Numbered from the stretch's first letter, positions 1-11,908 are shown. The stretch: 64,000 nucleotides of DNA from Pseudoalteromonas sp. T1lg88 (GCF_002964765.1 NZ_PQCF01000007.1:124001-188000); one strand, 5' to 3'. Notes: generated by a model not told the origin, from the letters alone. Translations and numbers: made by a program.

Positions 1-2118
1 CAGCTCCATCTTCGGGAAGTCGAAGCGGCGCTGACTCATATAGCGGTAGAAGTAGATCACTACCGGTACTTTTTGGCCCTCGACATAGTCGGCCGGCTTA
101 ATCAGTACACCCTGAAGATCTTCACCATCATAGCCTTTATAGCTGACTAGCTCGGGTTTTTTGCCCCATTTAAACTGATCGATTTGCGGGTTGAGGTCAG
201 TGACCTGCTTGGCATTGGCCAGGTCTTTATCGGCTTGCCAGTAATCCGGGAATTGCGAGTAGCTTTGCTGGGTAAACAAATACTTATCGGCGTGTTTGGC
301 TTTTTTCACCAGATCAAACCGAGCGTCGCCGTCGAGCAAGGTTACTAAAGACTTGTCCGTTAGCTTGAGCTGGGCCACTCCCGCTTGCTTGTCTTTTAAA
401 TCAAAGACACGCAGCAACAGAGTTTCATCTGGATTAAACCCGAGCTTGTCACTGTCGAGGTTAATCACGCGATATTGCTTGTTGTTGCCTTTACCCTGGG
501 TCAAGGATTGGGCTTCCCCGCTGCGGGTATCAAACGCCCAAATATCATGCTTGGAGTTAATTAACACCTTGGAGCCGTCTCGGTACCAGCCGGCGACACC
601 ATAATCGCTGACAGGAGACGGGTAGTCGTGTTGATCATCGGCAAAGATGGCATTAATGGCCTTGCTTAGGGGGCGAACCTTGTTGCTGCCCAGGTCTTTT
701 AATTGCCAAACGCCCTTGTCAAAGAAGACCGCATACTTGCCCGTGGGCGACAGGCTGGGGCGGTGAGGGTGCTCGGCCACGATCAGTTGCTTGTTACCGG
801 TTAGTACATCGACCGCATAGTAGTCGCTATAAAAGCCCTTGTAGGTGATTTGTGCCAGGTAATCCTGATTGTTGTAACCAAGCAGGTGATCGGCCTTTTT
901 ATTCAGGTTGAGCTCGGGAACCTGGGGATCCGCGAGCTGCACCACCTTATTGCCATCAAGGTGATATACCGCCTGATAATGACGGTGCTTATTCTCTTCA
1001 CCCCATTGTTGCTCTTCGCGAGGTTTGATTTCAGCGTCTTGATGGTGCCATAGATTAAGCTTGGCCTGGGCCATAATGGTGTCGTAATCACGCAGTGACT
1101 CGGCGTCCTGGTATTTTAGCTCTTTGGGTTTGGCGGCAAGGGTAGGACGGGCGGTGAAATACAAGCGCTCGCCATCTTCAGACCAGCTCAACGTGCCTTT
1201 TTTACCCGCCTGCCATTGACTATCCAGGTCCTGTAATTTGTTTTGCTCAACATGCCAAAGCATGGTGCGATAGTCTCGGCGACGCTGGTCATCATTCACA
1301 TAGTTGCCGACATTAAAGGCCACTAGGTTTTGCATTGGATGCCAGTCGATAGCGCTGAGGGTTACACCCGGCTCATCGATAAGTACATGGCTTTGGCCGC
1401 TGTTTAAGTCCAGGTAACTGATCTCGTTTTCGCTGCCGTCTTTACTTTGCGTATTGAACAGCAAGCCAGCGCCTGTGTGGCTAAAGGCGAATTTGAGCAC
1501 TGCGTCCTGGCTGCTGCTGACACCCGAGTTCAAGTCCACGACAACCAGCTCTAAGACCTTGTCTTTTTTATCTGCCTTAATGGCGTCTTCGGTTTTGCCT
1601 GAGCTTTCTGCACCGTTTGCTGGTGCATCAGTTTCTTCGTCTTTATCATCTGCTTTGTTTTCTTCTTGCTCATGGCGATAGGCAAGCCAGCGACCATCAT
1701 CGGAGATTTGATAGTCTTTCACCGCAGCAAACTCTTGTTGCTCACCGCTTTGGGTATTGACCAATACGAGTGTGTTTGTTAGTTTTTTCTTGGCTTTTTT
1801 ATCGGCGGTTTCTTTCTCTAACAGGGAAGGAACTTGCAAAAACGCCGCCCACTGGCTGTTTTTATTGATGCTGGCCTGGGTACCGCGCTCAACGCTGGCA
1901 AGCAAGGTGTTGCTCTCAAGGTCATACACCAGACCCTGGGCGTCACCGCGATAGGGGGCGGCACTAAAGGCCAGTACCTTGCCTTGCTCACCCAAAACCG
2001 TGGACTTGGGATATTTAAAGTCAAAGACATCGCTAAACTCGAGTGCCTCTTGGGCATAAACTTGGGTGCCAAGCGTCGCAATCAGCGCAGCGCTAAGTAC
2101 CGTCAGTGCAGGTTTCAT
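1..2118 (-). CDS. S9-family peptidase (prolyl oligopeptidase type), 3' part outside window
   Basis: The reading frame starts at an ATG at 2118 and runs off the left edge, giving about 706 residues without a stop. Residues 1-22 form a signal peptide (MKPALTVLSAALIATLG, then VYA-Q), so the enzyme is probably periplasmic or secreted. The visible part is a long beta-propeller-like N-terminal domain with repeated WSEDG / SDDGRW / SPTGKY segments, as in S9 dipeptidyl aminopeptidases. The frame ends at PVVIYFYRYMSQ, which is the entry into the alpha/beta-hydrolase domain; the catalytic Ser-Asp-His triad would lie beyond base 1 and cannot be checked. An acidic low-complexity insert (residues about 138-180, rich in E, D, K) interrupts the propeller. 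The family assignment rests on architecture; the substrate is unknown. Confidence 0.8.
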   Translation of the reverse strand, partial: MKPALTVLSAALIATLGTQVYAQEALEFSDVFDFKYPKSTVLGEQGKVLAFSAAPYRGDAQGLVYDLESNTLLASVERGTQASINKNSQWAAFLQVPSLLEKETADKKAKKKLTNTLVLVNTQSGEQQEFAAVKDYQISDDGRWLAYRHEQEENKADDKDEETDAPANGAESSGKTEDAIKADKKDKVLELVVVDLNSGVSSSQDAVLKFAFSHTGAGLLFNTQSKDGSENEISYLDLNSGQSHVLIDEPGVTLSAIDWHPMQNLVAFNVGNYVNDDQRRRDYRTMLWHVEQNKLQDLDSQWQAGKKGTLSWSEDGERLYFTARPTLAAKPKELKYQDAESLRDYDTIMAQAKLNLWHHQDAEIKPREEQQWGEENKHRHYQAVYHLDGNKVVQLADPQVPELNLNKKADHLLGYNNQDYLAQITYKGFYSDYYAVDVLTGNKQLIVAEHPHRPSLSPTGKYAVFFDKGVWQLKDLGSNKVRPLSKAINAIFADDQHDYPSPVSDYGVAGWYRDGSKVLINSKHDIWAFDTRSGEAQSLTQGKGNNKQYRVINLDSDKLGFNPDETLLLRVFDLKDKQAGVAQLKLTDKSLVTLLDGDARFDLVKKAKHADKYLFTQQSYSQFPDYWQADKDLANAKQVTDLNPQIDQFKWGKKPELVSYKGYDGEDLQGVLIKPADYVEGQKVPVVIYFYRYMSQRRFDFPKMEL

Positions 2119-2284
2119 AACAATTCATTCCTGTATCGTTTTTTTTGCCCATTGTAAGCGCTTAAATTTGCAGCGCGACTAAATTCGATAAGCCGTCCGT
2201 TATTGCCGTTGAATCGCACCTTAGCGGTTTTTCTTCGGTCTAACCCCGCGTATACTGGTGTTTTCACTTTCTAGATTGAAGACT

Positions 2285-2728
2285 ATGAGTATTTGGGTTG
2301 ATGCCGATGCCTGCCCGGTGGCCATTCGCGAGATAATCTGCCGCGCCGCTATGCGCACCAAAACCAAAACGGTATTTGTTGCTAATCAGTATATTCGCCT
2401 GCCGGCCTCGGAATACTTGCGCATGCAGCAGGTGATGCCGGGCTTTGATGTGGCCGATAACGAAATTGTGAAGCAGGTGCAAAGCGGTGAGCTGGTGATC
2501 ACCAGTGATATTCCCCTAGCTTCGGAAGTGATCGATAAGGGCGCACTGGCACTGAATACCCGCGGCGAGCTCTATACCAAGGAAAACATCAAGTCACGCC
2601 TGAATATGCGCGACTTTATGGATACCCTGCGCAGCAGTGGCATTCAAACCGGTGGCCAGGCGCCGCTGAGCGCCCAGGATAAACAACAATTTGCCAATCA
2701 TCTCGACCGCTGGCTTGCGCAGCAGTGA
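2285..2728 (+). CDS. yaiI: UPF0178 family protein YaiI
   Basis: A 147-residue protein of the YaiI/YqxD family (DUF188). The N-terminus [18 protein letters not shown] carries the conserved DADACP signature with two Asp and one Cys, and [20 protein letters not shown] is the second conserved block, recalling PIN-like nuclease acidic clusters. The ATG at 2285 is chosen over an upstream in-frame ATG at 2258 because the family begins just before the WVDADACP motif. The molecular function is not established; a nuclease-like role is only inferred from the fold. It stands alone between the divergent S9 peptidase and the thiamine operon leader. Confidence 0.85.
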   Translation: MSIWVDADACPVAIREIICRAAMRTKTKTVFVANQYIRLPASEYLRMQQVMPGFDVADNEIVKQVQSGELVITSDIPLASEVIDKGALALNTRGELYTKENIKSRLNMRDFMDTLRSSGIQTGGQAPLSAQDKQQFANHLDRWLAQQ

Positions 2729-2754
2729 GTTTCTAGGCTAGACTGCGCCACGAA

Positions 2755-2852
2755 CACTTGTCGGAGTGCCCTAACTTACCATTAGGTATCAAGGGGCTGA
2801 GATCGCAATTGCGGGATCCGTTAACCTGATCAGGCTCATACCTGCGTAGGGA

Positions 2853-2859
<7 letters not shown>
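2755..2859 (+). promoter_or_regulatory. TPP riboswitch (thi-box) upstream of thiC
   Basis: Conserved thi-box elements occur in order: GGGGCTGAGAT (2794-2804), then CCTGATCAGGCTCATACC and GCGTAGGGAA ending at 2853. The P1 stem pairs CTTGT (2757-2761) with ACAAG (2853-2857). This aptamer binds thiamine diphosphate and normally shuts down thiamine biosynthesis genes when the cofactor is abundant. It sits about 140 bases before the thiC start, so the whole thiC-thiF operon is its likely target. Confidence 0.95.
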
Positions 2860-4947
<2,088 letters not shown>

Positions 4948-4948
<1 letters not shown>

Positions 4949-5952
4949 TGGGTAAAAAAATAGCCATAGTGGGCTTTGGCTTGTGCGGTCGGGTGGCCGC
5001 ACTCTTGCTGGCCAAGCATTACCGGCTCGAAGTATTCGACAGTGGCGACGCCGAGGGCAGCGGCAGTGCCGGTCCGGTGGCCGCTGCCATGCTGGCGCCC
5101 TTGGCAGAGTCGGTGCTGTGCGAGCAGGATTTGGCCGAGCTGGGGCTGGAGTCTCTGGCGATATGGCCGCAATTGCTGGCGCTGCTCGACACTCAGGTGC
5201 ATTTTCAGCGCCAAGGCACCGTGGTTGTCGCCCACCCGCAGGATCAAGGGGCGATGGCGCATTTTCAAAAGCAGTTGAAGCCCTTGGCCGGTTATGCGCC
5301 GGAGCAGTTAAGCGCGGCGCGCCTGCGCCAGTTGGAGCCGGAGCTGGCCGGGCGTTTTGGCGGCGGGCTTTACCTGCCCAGTGAGGGGCAGCTAGATAAC
5401 CTCGGCTTTTTCCACCATAGCTATGCGCGCTTAAAAAATGCCGGAGTGCGATTTCACTTTCACACCCAGGTACAGCCACAGGAGCTGGCCCAGCAGGACT
5501 ATCTGGCAGTGCTTGATTGTCGCGGTATGGGCGCCAAGGGCGAGCTGCCCTTGCGTGGTGTGCGCGGCGAGGTGGCTCGGGTAGTGGCTCCCGAGGTTTT
5601 CCTGCAGCGCCCGGTGCGCCTGATGCATCCGCGTTACCCCATTTATATTGCCCCGAAACCGGGCAATCGTTATGTCATAGGTGCCACGGAAATCGAATCT
5701 CAGGATCAGCGCCCAGTCACGGTGCGCAGTGGTTTGGAGCTATTGAGTGCCGCCTTTAGCGTACACAGTGGTTTTGCCGAGGCCCATATTGAGGCCTTGC
5801 AGGTGGGCTTACGCCCGGCATTGATGGATAACCGCCCCAGCGTCAGTCGTCAGGGTAGGGTGATCAGTATCAATGGCCTGTACCGTCATGGTTATATGCT
5901 GGCTCCCGCCGTGGTGCGCTCGGCCCTGACCGAGTTTAATACCGCATTTTAA
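4948..5952 (+). CDS. thiO: FAD-dependent glycine oxidase-like protein ThiO
   Basis: A 334-residue DAO-family flavoprotein. The N-terminal Rossmann motif IVGFGLCGRVAALLLAKHY (about 6-24) followed by an acidic strand end (LEVFD) binds the ADP part of FAD. RYVIGATEIES and the C-terminal NGLYRHGYMLAPAV match the family's substrate/FAD region. In aerobic thiazole synthesis ThiO oxidises glycine to the imine that ThiG needs, replacing the radical enzyme ThiH; no thiH is present in this operon. Its start overlaps the thiC stop, so the two are probably translationally coupled. The exact substrate is inferred from the operon, as other amine oxidases share the fold. Confidence 0.85.
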
Positions 5953-5963
5953 GGTAATGAATT

Positions 5964-6161
5964 ATGCAGATTTTTATTAATGACAGCGCCTTTGAGGTGC
6001 CGGAGCAGGCCAGCGCAAAGCAGGCCCTGGCTAGCTTTGGTGCCACGCCTCCCTTTGCCTTGGCCGTCAACGGCCAATTTGTGGCTCAGGGGCAATATCC
6101 GCAGCTGGTGCTGCAAGACGGCGACCGGCTCGACATCCTCGCGCCAATACAAGGGGGTTAG
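5964..6161 (+). CDS. thiS: Sulfur carrier protein ThiS
   Basis: A 65-residue ubiquitin-like beta-grasp protein ending in the diagnostic Gly-Gly (LAPIQGG). ThiF adenylates the C-terminal glycine, which then becomes a thiocarboxylate that donates sulfur to the thiazole in ThiG. The middle block PFALAVNGQFVAQGQY and the DGDRLDILAPIQGG tail are typical. The start ATG at 5964 follows a TAAGGTAATGA leader with an AAGG ribosome site. It is immediately followed by thiG, whose ATG abuts the thiS stop codon. Confidence 0.95.
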   Translation: MQIFINDSAFEVPEQASAKQALASFGATPPFALAVNGQFVAQGQYPQLVLQDGDRLDILAPIQGG

Positions 6162-6953
6162 ATGAGGGATACACTTAGCATTTACGGTCAGGAATTTAAC
6201 AGTCGCCTGCTGATCGGATCGGCGCTTTATCCTTCGCCCAAGTGTATGCAGGAGGCGATCCTCGCCAGTGAGAGCGAAATCGTCACCGTATCCCTTAGAC
6301 GACAAAATTCTCAGGCCGCAGGCGATGATTTTTGGCAGCTTATTAAAGACACTGGCTTGACCGTGCTGCCTAATACCGCCGGCTGTCACAGTGTGCAGGA
6401 GGTCATGACCCTGGCACAGATGTGTCGTGAGGTCTTCGCCACCGATTGGATCAAGCTAGAACTTATAGGCGATGACTATAACCTGCAGCCGGATCCTGTG
6501 GCCTTGCTTGAGGCCGCCGAGCAATTGCTGGCCCAGGGCTTTAAGGTCTTACCCTATTGCACCGACGACCTGGTGATTTGCCAGCGCCTGGCCGCTTTGG
6601 GTTGTGAGGTGATCATGCCCTGGGCGGCACCCATAGGCACAGGCAAGGGCATTCTTAACCCTTATGCGTTGCAAAGCATTCGCGAGCGCCTGCCTCATGT
6701 CACCTTGATTGTCGATGCCGGGCTGGGTGTGCCGTCGCATGCCTGTCAGGCCATGGAGCTGGGCGCCGATGCGGTGTTGTTAAACTCGGCCATCGCCGGC
6801 GCCAATGACCCAGTATTGATGGCGCGCGCCTTTGCCAATGCCACCTTGGCTGGTCGACAAAGCTATTTGGCCGGACCTATGGCGGTAAAATCCACCGCCG
6901 TGCCTTCAACACCGACCCTGGGTATGCCAGTATGGCACCAGTTTAACGAGTGA
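6162..6953 (+). CDS. thiG: Thiazole synthase ThiG
   Basis: A 263-residue TIM-barrel enzyme that forms the thiazole phosphate from deoxyxylulose 5-phosphate, the glycine imine and ThiS thiocarboxylate. Lys98 in [10 protein letters not shown] is the Schiff-base lysine. [14 protein letters not shown] and [26 protein letters not shown] are the conserved phosphate-binding parts. The ATG directly follows the thiS stop. Length and motifs are complete. Confidence 0.97.
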   Translation: MRDTLSIYGQEFNSRLLIGSALYPSPKCMQEAILASESEIVTVSLRRQNSQAAGDDFWQLIKDTGLTVLPNTAGCHSVQEVMTLAQMCREVFATDWIKLELIGDDYNLQPDPVALLEAAEQLLAQGFKVLPYCTDDLVICQRLAALGCEVIMPWAAPIGTGKGILNPYALQSIRERLPHVTLIVDAGLGVPSHACQAMELGADAVLLNSAIAGANDPVLMARAFANATLAGRQSYLAGPMAVKSTAVPSTPTLGMPVWHQFNE

Positions 6954-6960
6954 GAGCAGT

Positions 6961-8498
6961 ATGAACGAAATAGTTTGGACAATTGCCGGCTCGGATAGTG
7001 GCGGCGGCGCCGGTATTCAAGCGGATTTACAGGCCAGCGCAGCTTTGGCGTACATGGTTGCAGCGTAATCACGGCGCTGACGGCGCAAAATAGCCTTGCC
7101 GTTGAGGCATTGAATCCGGTGGATTTGACGGTTATCGAATCCCAGTTGCAGGCCCTGGCCCATGACCTGAGACCCCAAGCCATAAAAATAGGCATGCTTG
7201 CCAATGTCCAGCAAATTCAGTTGATTGCCGAGCACTTACAGTATTATCGCGACAACTGGGAAACACCGCCCCTGGTTATTTACGACCCGGTGGCCATTGC
7301 CAGCAGCGGCGATAGCCTGATTGAGGAAGACGCGCAAAGCGAGATTGCCGACGCCATAAAAACGCATCTGTTGCCGCTGGTGGATGTGATCACCCCCAAT
7401 GTGTACGAAACGCAATTGCTTACCGGGGTGTACCTGATAGGTCCGGATGCCCTGCGTGACGCCGCCAAGCGCCTGCAGCAGTGGGGCGCCAAGAGCGTTA
7501 TTATCAAGGGTGGCCACTGGGATTATCCGCAAGGTTACTGCGTTGATTTTTGCCGTCACGGCGAGCAAGAGTACTGGCTGGGAAATGAGAGCGTTGTCAC
7601 GCCTCATACCCATGGCACCGGCTGTACCCTGTCCTCGGTGCTGGCATCCTGCCTGGCTAAGGGCTATCCCCTAAAAGACGCTTTTATCCTTGGCAAGGCC
7701 TATATCAATGCCGGGTTAAAAGCCGCAAAACGTTATGGCGAGGGTGTGGGCCCGGTTGCGCACACCCAGTTCCCGGAAAATTTGGCCGACTTTCCTCTGG
7801 TAATTGAACCGGGCACCTGGCTGGGCGATGCCCTGGATTTTGATTGTGCCAATGATTTTAATTATGCCGCCGGCTTTGTCCCTTGCCCTGAACGTCTTGG
7901 CCTGTATGCAGTGGTTGATTCCCTGGATTGGCTAGCACTGTGTTTGCAAAGCGGCATTAAAACAGTGCAGTTACGCATTAAAGACGCCGAGGCCGGCAAT
8001 TTGGAGCAGGATATTATCAGTGCCATTGAGTTGGGAAAAACTCATCAGGCACAGGTGTTTATTAACGACCACTGGCAGCTGGCGCTGAAGCACGGTGCCT
8101 ATGGGGTACACCTGGGCCAGGAAGATCTACACACCGCCAATCTCAAGGCTATTCAAGATGCCGGCATGCGGTTGGGCTTATCCACCCATGGGTTTTATGA
8201 AATGCTGCTGGCGCACAATTATCGTCCCAGCTATATGGCCTTTGGCGCCATCTATCCGACTACGACTAAGGACATGAGCGGACAAATCCAAGGCCTGGAA
8301 AAGCTGCGCCATTTTGTGCCCTTGATGCAGCCGCATTATCCCTGCGTGGCCATTGGTGGCATTGATCTGATGCGCATGGACGAGGTGGTGGAAACCGGAG
8401 TGGGCAGCATTGCCGTGGTGCGCGCCATTACCGAAGCGGCCGACCCGCAAGCGGCCATTGCCGAGTTACAGCAAGCGATCGCCGGAGAGCGTGAGTGA
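6961..8498 (+). CDS. thiDE: Fused ThiD-ThiE (HMP-P kinase / thiamine-phosphate synthase), frameshifted in this sequence
   Basis: From the ATG at 6961 the frame reads MNEIVWTIAGSDSGGGAGIQ, the classic ThiD start, but stops at 7066. The conserved continuation FGVHGCSVITALTAQNS is encoded in the next frame from 7044, which stays open to 8498. Restoring one base between about 7033 and 7043 joins them into about 512 residues. The N-terminal half is HMP kinase / HMP-P kinase (THGTGCTLSSVLA near 7606-7644). The C-terminal half, from about 7880, is ThiE (GVHLGQED, AIYPTTTKD, VAIGGI), which joins HMP-PP and thiazole phosphate. A fusion of this order is known in related bacteria. The break is most simply a one-base deletion, either real or a sequence error; no canonical slippery heptamer was seen. 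Confidence 0.9.
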
Positions 8499-9250
8499 GC
8501 ACAAAAGAGTTAAGTGCCAAGGAGCAAATCCGCTACTCTCGGCAGCTGATGCTGGATGGTTTTGGTATTGATGCCCAGTTGCGTCTGAAAAACGCCACCG
8601 TGCTGGTGGTCGGCTGTGGCGGTTTGGGCAGCCCGGCGCTGATGTATCTGGCCAGCAGCGGTGTGGGGCGGCTGCGATTGATGGATGATGATCTGGTGGA
8701 ACTCAGTAATCTGCAGCGTCAGGTGCTGTTTAAGGTTAACCACCTTGGGCAGCCCAAGGCTAAGGCCGCGGCCAAGGTACTGGCGAGTCTAAACAATGAG
8801 ATTGCCATCGAGGCGCAGGTTAAGCGCGCCGATGCCGACAATCTCGCCGAGCATATTCGTGACTGCGATCTGGTGCTGGACTGCAGCGATAATTTTGCCA
8901 CCCGTTATGCGCTTAACCGCGCTTGTTACGCCCTTGATAAGCCATTGGTGAGTGCGGCGGCGACGGGCTTTAGCGCCCATCTGGCCTATTTTGATCTTCG
9001 CTCTTCGTCATCGCCTTGCTATGAATGCGTGTTTCCCGAGCGCGAAGATAACCCCAGCGCTAATTGCGCTACCCAAGGAGTGATAGCGCCCTTGCTTGGC
9101 ATTATTGGCGCACAGCAGGCCTTGTTGGCCATTCAGGCTATCTTGGGCTCCGGTGAGGCGGGGACGCTGCACAGTTATAATGCCCAGACTTTGGGGCAAA
9201 AAACCTTTAAACTGGTTAAAAATCCGGATTGCGCGTGTTGTGGGAAATAA
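8495..9250 (+). CDS. thiF: Sulfur carrier protein adenylyltransferase ThiF
   Basis: A 251-residue E1-like enzyme that adenylates the ThiS C-terminus and helps load sulfur. The nucleotide loop GCGGLGSP is at residues 40-47, with the adenylation block DDDLVELSNLQRQ following. Two zinc-binding pairs are visible, CYEC (Cys175, 178) and DCACC (Cys246, 249). NCATQGV (Cys191) is near the catalytic cysteine region. The start is a GTG whose bases overlap the thiDE stop (GAGTGA), indicating coupling. It is the last gene of the operon and is followed at once by a terminator. Confidence 0.95.
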   Translation: MSTKELSAKEQIRYSRQLMLDGFGIDAQLRLKNATVLVVGCGGLGSPALMYLASSGVGRLRLMDDDLVELSNLQRQVLFKVNHLGQPKAKAAAKVLASLNNEIAIEAQVKRADADNLAEHIRDCDLVLDCSDNFATRYALNRACYALDKPLVSAAATGFSAHLAYFDLRSSSSPCYECVFPEREDNPSANCATQGVIAPLLGIIGAQQALLAIQAILGSGEAGTLHSYNAQTLGQKTFKLVKNPDCACCGK

Positions 9251-9279
9251 AAAAAGCCAAGCGAGGTGCTTGGCTTTTT
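9251..9279. terminator. Bidirectional intrinsic terminator, thiF / ppaC
   Basis: AAAAAGCCAAGC (9251-9262) pairs with GCTTGGCTTTTT (9268-9279) around a 5-base loop. It lies between two converging genes and has a T-run on either strand. Confidence 0.95.
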
Positions 9280-9295
9280 ATGTTAGTAGGTTGCT

Positions 9296-10219
9296 TTAGC
9301 CTGCGAATGCGTCTTGCAGTGGCGGTACAACCTGCTTTTTACGGCTCAGTACGCCATCAAGCCATACCTTCGAGTCTGCAATCTCAGCGCCATAGGCTTT
9401 GGCTACTATGCCTTCATCATCAGAGGCGATCAGCATTTGCGAACCTTCCTTCATGATGTCGGTTAACAGTAGTAATACGCTGTGGCGGTTGCCTTCTTCT
9501 TTCAGCTTGGCGATATCTGCTTCCAAGTCGGCCTTGATATCGTCAAATACAGACAGGTCGATCACTTCCAGTTGGCCGATGCCAACCAGGTTACCGTTCA
9601 TGTTGAAGTCTTTGAAGTCACGCATAACCAGGTCGCGTGCCGGCGTGCCTTCAACGGCAGATTTTACCTTGAACATTTCCATGCCCAGCTCTTTCGGGTC
9701 GTCGATGCCAGCGATTTCTGCCAGGGCTTCAACGCATTTGATATCGGCCGTAGTACAGGTTGGTGATTTGAAAATGACGGTGTCGCTCAGGATGGCGCAC
9801 ATCATCAAGCCAGCGATGCCCTGAGGGATTTCCACATTGTAGAAGTCATACATCATTTTGATAATGGTGTTTGAACAACCTACCGGGCGGATCCAGCACT
9901 CAAGCGGAGTTGAGGTAGTCAGATCGCCAAGCTTATGGTGGTCGACTACGCCTACTACGCGGGCCTGATCGATATCATCGGGAGCCTGAGTTTTTTCGGT
10001 GTGGTCAACGATATACACATCTTCACCGGCATAGCTCATTTTAAGCTCTGGGGCTTCGAAGCCGAAACGGTCAAGGATAAATTGCGTTTCTGGTGATAAC
10101 TCGCCTAAACGGGTTGGGATCGCTTCTTCACCGATCTGGTTTTTAAGGTATGCCAGTGCAATTGCACCGCAGATAGAATCAGAATCAGGGATCTTGTGTC
10201 CCACTACATACATGGCCAT
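9296..10219 (-). CDS. ppaC: Manganese-dependent inorganic pyrophosphatase (family II)
   Basis: A 307-residue DHH-superfamily enzyme that hydrolyses pyrophosphate in the cytoplasm. The N-terminal GHKIPDSDS gives His8, Asp12 and Asp14, VDHTEK gives Asp72, and VVDHHKLGD (93-95) is the DHH motif; together these bind the Mn ions. The C-terminal DHHA2 domain ends in GVLSRKKQVVPPLQ, the substrate-binding RKKQ segment. The start at 10219 is supported by GGAGAG five bases upstream. It is a single-gene unit converging on the thi operon. Confidence 0.97.
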   Translation of the reverse strand: MAMYVVGHKIPDSDSICGAIALAYLKNQIGEEAIPTRLGELSPETQFILDRFGFEAPELKMSYAGEDVYIVDHTEKTQAPDDIDQARVVGVVDHHKLGDLTTSTPLECWIRPVGCSNTIIKMMYDFYNVEIPQGIAGLMMCAILSDTVIFKSPTCTTADIKCVEALAEIAGIDDPKELGMEMFKVKSAVEGTPARDLVMRDFKDFNMNGNLVGIGQLEVIDLSVFDDIKADLEADIAKLKEEGNRHSVLLLLTDIMKEGSQMLIASDDEGIVAKAYGAEIADSKVWLDGVLSRKKQVVPPLQDAFAG

Positions 10220-10406
10220 TGTGACTCTCCAAAATACTTTGCCCCTATTGTAACAATAATTAACCGCTCTGGGGTAGCGGCAAATGGGCTGATTGAGGGC
10301 GACTTTTTGGTTACACTGGGCTCATTATTTTTGCTGGATGCACCATAAGCTTGGCAGTTAGCTCCAAGCGCAACAGCTATTTTTACCATTAGAAGGATAA
10401 GTTTGT

Positions 10407-11216
10407 ATGCCTGAACTTCCAGAGGTCGAGGTTAGCCGTTTAGGCATAGCTCCCCATGTTGAAGGGCGCACCATCACTAAAGTGAGTATTCACCAAAACC
10501 AATTGCGTTGGCCTGTAAGTGAGCAAGTCTATGAACTAGGTGGAAAAATCATTGAGTCCGTGAGCAGGCGGGCCAAGTACCTGTTGCTGCATACCGACGA
10601 AGGAGCGGTGATCCTGCACTTAGGCATGTCCGGTCATTTACGTGTGGTGCCTATTAATGAGCCGCTTAAAAAGCATGACCATGTGGTATTTGATTTCGAC
10701 AACGGCTTGAGTTTGAGATTGAACGACTCCCGTCGTTTCGGCGCCTGTTTGTGGCAGGAGCTCGACAGCCTGCATTCGGTGTTTAGTAAACTTGGTCCCG
10801 AGCCGCTGACCGATGATTTCGATGCCAATTGGTTATTTGCCAAGTCGCGTAATAAGAAGCAGCCTATTAAGCAGTTTCTGATGGATAATCATGTGGTGGT
10901 CGGGGTGGGCAATATCTATGCTAACGAATCCCTGTTTAAGGCCGGCATTAACCCAAAGCGTGAAGCCGGCAAGGTAAGCCTAGCGCGCTATCAGAAGCTC
11001 ACGCCGATCATCAAGGAAACCTTGGCCGCGGCCATTGAGCAAGGTGGCACAACCCTGAAGGATTTTGCCCAAAGTGATGGCAAACCGGGTTACTTCGCTC
11101 AGCAATTACTGGTGTATGGCCGTAAGGGTCAGCCTTGTGTTGAATGTCAAAGTGAGCTGACGGAAATTCGTCTGGGTGGGCGCAGCACTGTGTATTGCAA
11201 GCGCTGCCAGCGCTAG
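10407..11216 (+). CDS. mutM: Formamidopyrimidine-DNA glycosylase MutM (Fpg)
   Basis: A 269-residue base-excision repair enzyme that removes 8-oxoguanine and opened purines and cuts the abasic site. The N-terminal MPELPEVE contains catalytic Pro2 and Glu3. LHLGMSGH and the H2TH region [13 protein letters not shown] are conserved. A C-terminal zinc finger uses Cys244, 247, 264 and 267. AAGGATAAG upstream of the ATG is the ribosome site. It is transcribed away from ppaC; the 187-base gap between them holds both promoters but no clear site was seen. Confidence 0.97.
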   Translation: MPELPEVEVSRLGIAPHVEGRTITKVSIHQNQLRWPVSEQVYELGGKIIESVSRRAKYLLLHTDEGAVILHLGMSGHLRVVPINEPLKKHDHVVFDFDNGLSLRLNDSRRFGACLWQELDSLHSVFSKLGPEPLTDDFDANWLFAKSRNKKQPIKQFLMDNHVVVGVGNIYANESLFKAGINPKREAGKVSLARYQKLTPIIKETLAAAIEQGGTTLKDFAQSDGKPGYFAQQLLVYGRKGQPCVECQSELTEIRLGGRSTVYCKRCQR

Positions 11217-11226
11217 TGGGTGAATG

Positions 11227-11394
11227 TGTAGGTCGGGGTTTGCCGCCATGGGTGGCGGTAGTAGAGCAATACAGGAGCACATTGCCGAAAGGCCGACAAT
11301 AGAGCATGATTTTTACCATGTCGTTGTAGGTCGGCCTTCAGGCCGACAAATCTGCACCTTTGCTTAAATGTCGGCGCAGAGCACCGACCTACAA
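11227..11394. repeat. REP-like palindromic repeat cluster (GTAGGTCGG family)
   Basis: TTGTAGGTCGG (11324-11334) and CCGACCTACAA (11384-11394) are perfect 11-base inverted copies. TGTAGGTCGG recurs at 11227-11236, and GGCCGACA-type arms occur at 11291 and 11341, with internal hairpins such as GTCGGCCTTCAGGCCGAC. It fills the gap between mutM and the converging DUF3299 gene. Such GTAGGTCGG palindromes occur as dispersed intergenic repeats in many Proteobacteria. It may also end transcription. Confidence 0.75.
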
Positions 11395-11409
11395 AAATGC
11401 AAAATTGCC

Positions 11410-11901
11410 TTATAGCTCAAAGGGCGCGACGCCAATACCTTTGATTTTATAGCCGGTTTTGGCGATATCACCGCTCCAGCTTTCAGCACTCATTACCCCG
11501 GTCACGACTATGGCGTCATACAGGCTTTCGATAGGCACGCCATCGGCTATGGTGACATGTACAATTTGATTTGGCGGCGGCGGTGGCACATGAATACAGG
11601 CGCCGAAATAGGGTACCAGCAGAAACTCGGTGATCACCTCGCTGTCGCCCTCAAGGGGTACCACAAAGCCTGGCAAACTTACTGTTTTACCATTGTATTT
11701 TTGCACCACGGGAGCGTCTAAATTCGGTTGCACCCAGTTTTGGTCAGCACCTTCGTGACTGGCGGCGGAATTACGGGTATCGACGGTCACATGCCCCTCG
11801 GGCACTAAATCTTCCCAAAAAATTTCCACCGGTTCATTGGCGAAAGAGGCCACACTCACACAGGTTAATAGTACGGCTAGAAAACGATTAAATAGACTCA
11901 T
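11410..11901 (-). CDS. DUF3299 exported protein
   Basis: About 163 residues with an N-terminal signal peptide (MSLFNRFLAVLLTCVSVASFA-NE), so the protein is periplasmic. The core KTVSLPGFVVPLEGDSEVIT and FLLVPYFGACIHVPPPPPNQ is the DUF3299 signature, with a Cys-Ile-His pair and a proline run that could bind metal. The ATG at 11901 is preferred over one at 11922 because the signal peptide starts there. It is the third gene of an operon with an ABC permease and ATPase. In Vibrio cholerae the zinc-regulated zrg locus, as I recall it, has a similar makeup, which suggests a metal-related role here by inference only. Confidence 0.8.
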   Translation of the reverse strand: MSLFNRFLAVLLTCVSVASFANEPVEIFWEDLVPEGHVTVDTRNSAASHEGADQNWVQPNLDAPVVQKYNGKTVSLPGFVVPLEGDSEVITEFLLVPYFGACIHVPPPPPNQIVHVTIADGVPIESLYDAIVVTGVMSAESWSGDIAKTGYKIKGIGVAPFEL

Positions 11902-11908
11902 AATAATC

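Noticed and set aside
7030-7068. Programmed -1 frameshift in thiD
   Set aside because: No X-XXY-YYZ slippery site or downstream pseudoknot was evident, and thiD is not known to be recoded; deletion or sequence error is simpler.
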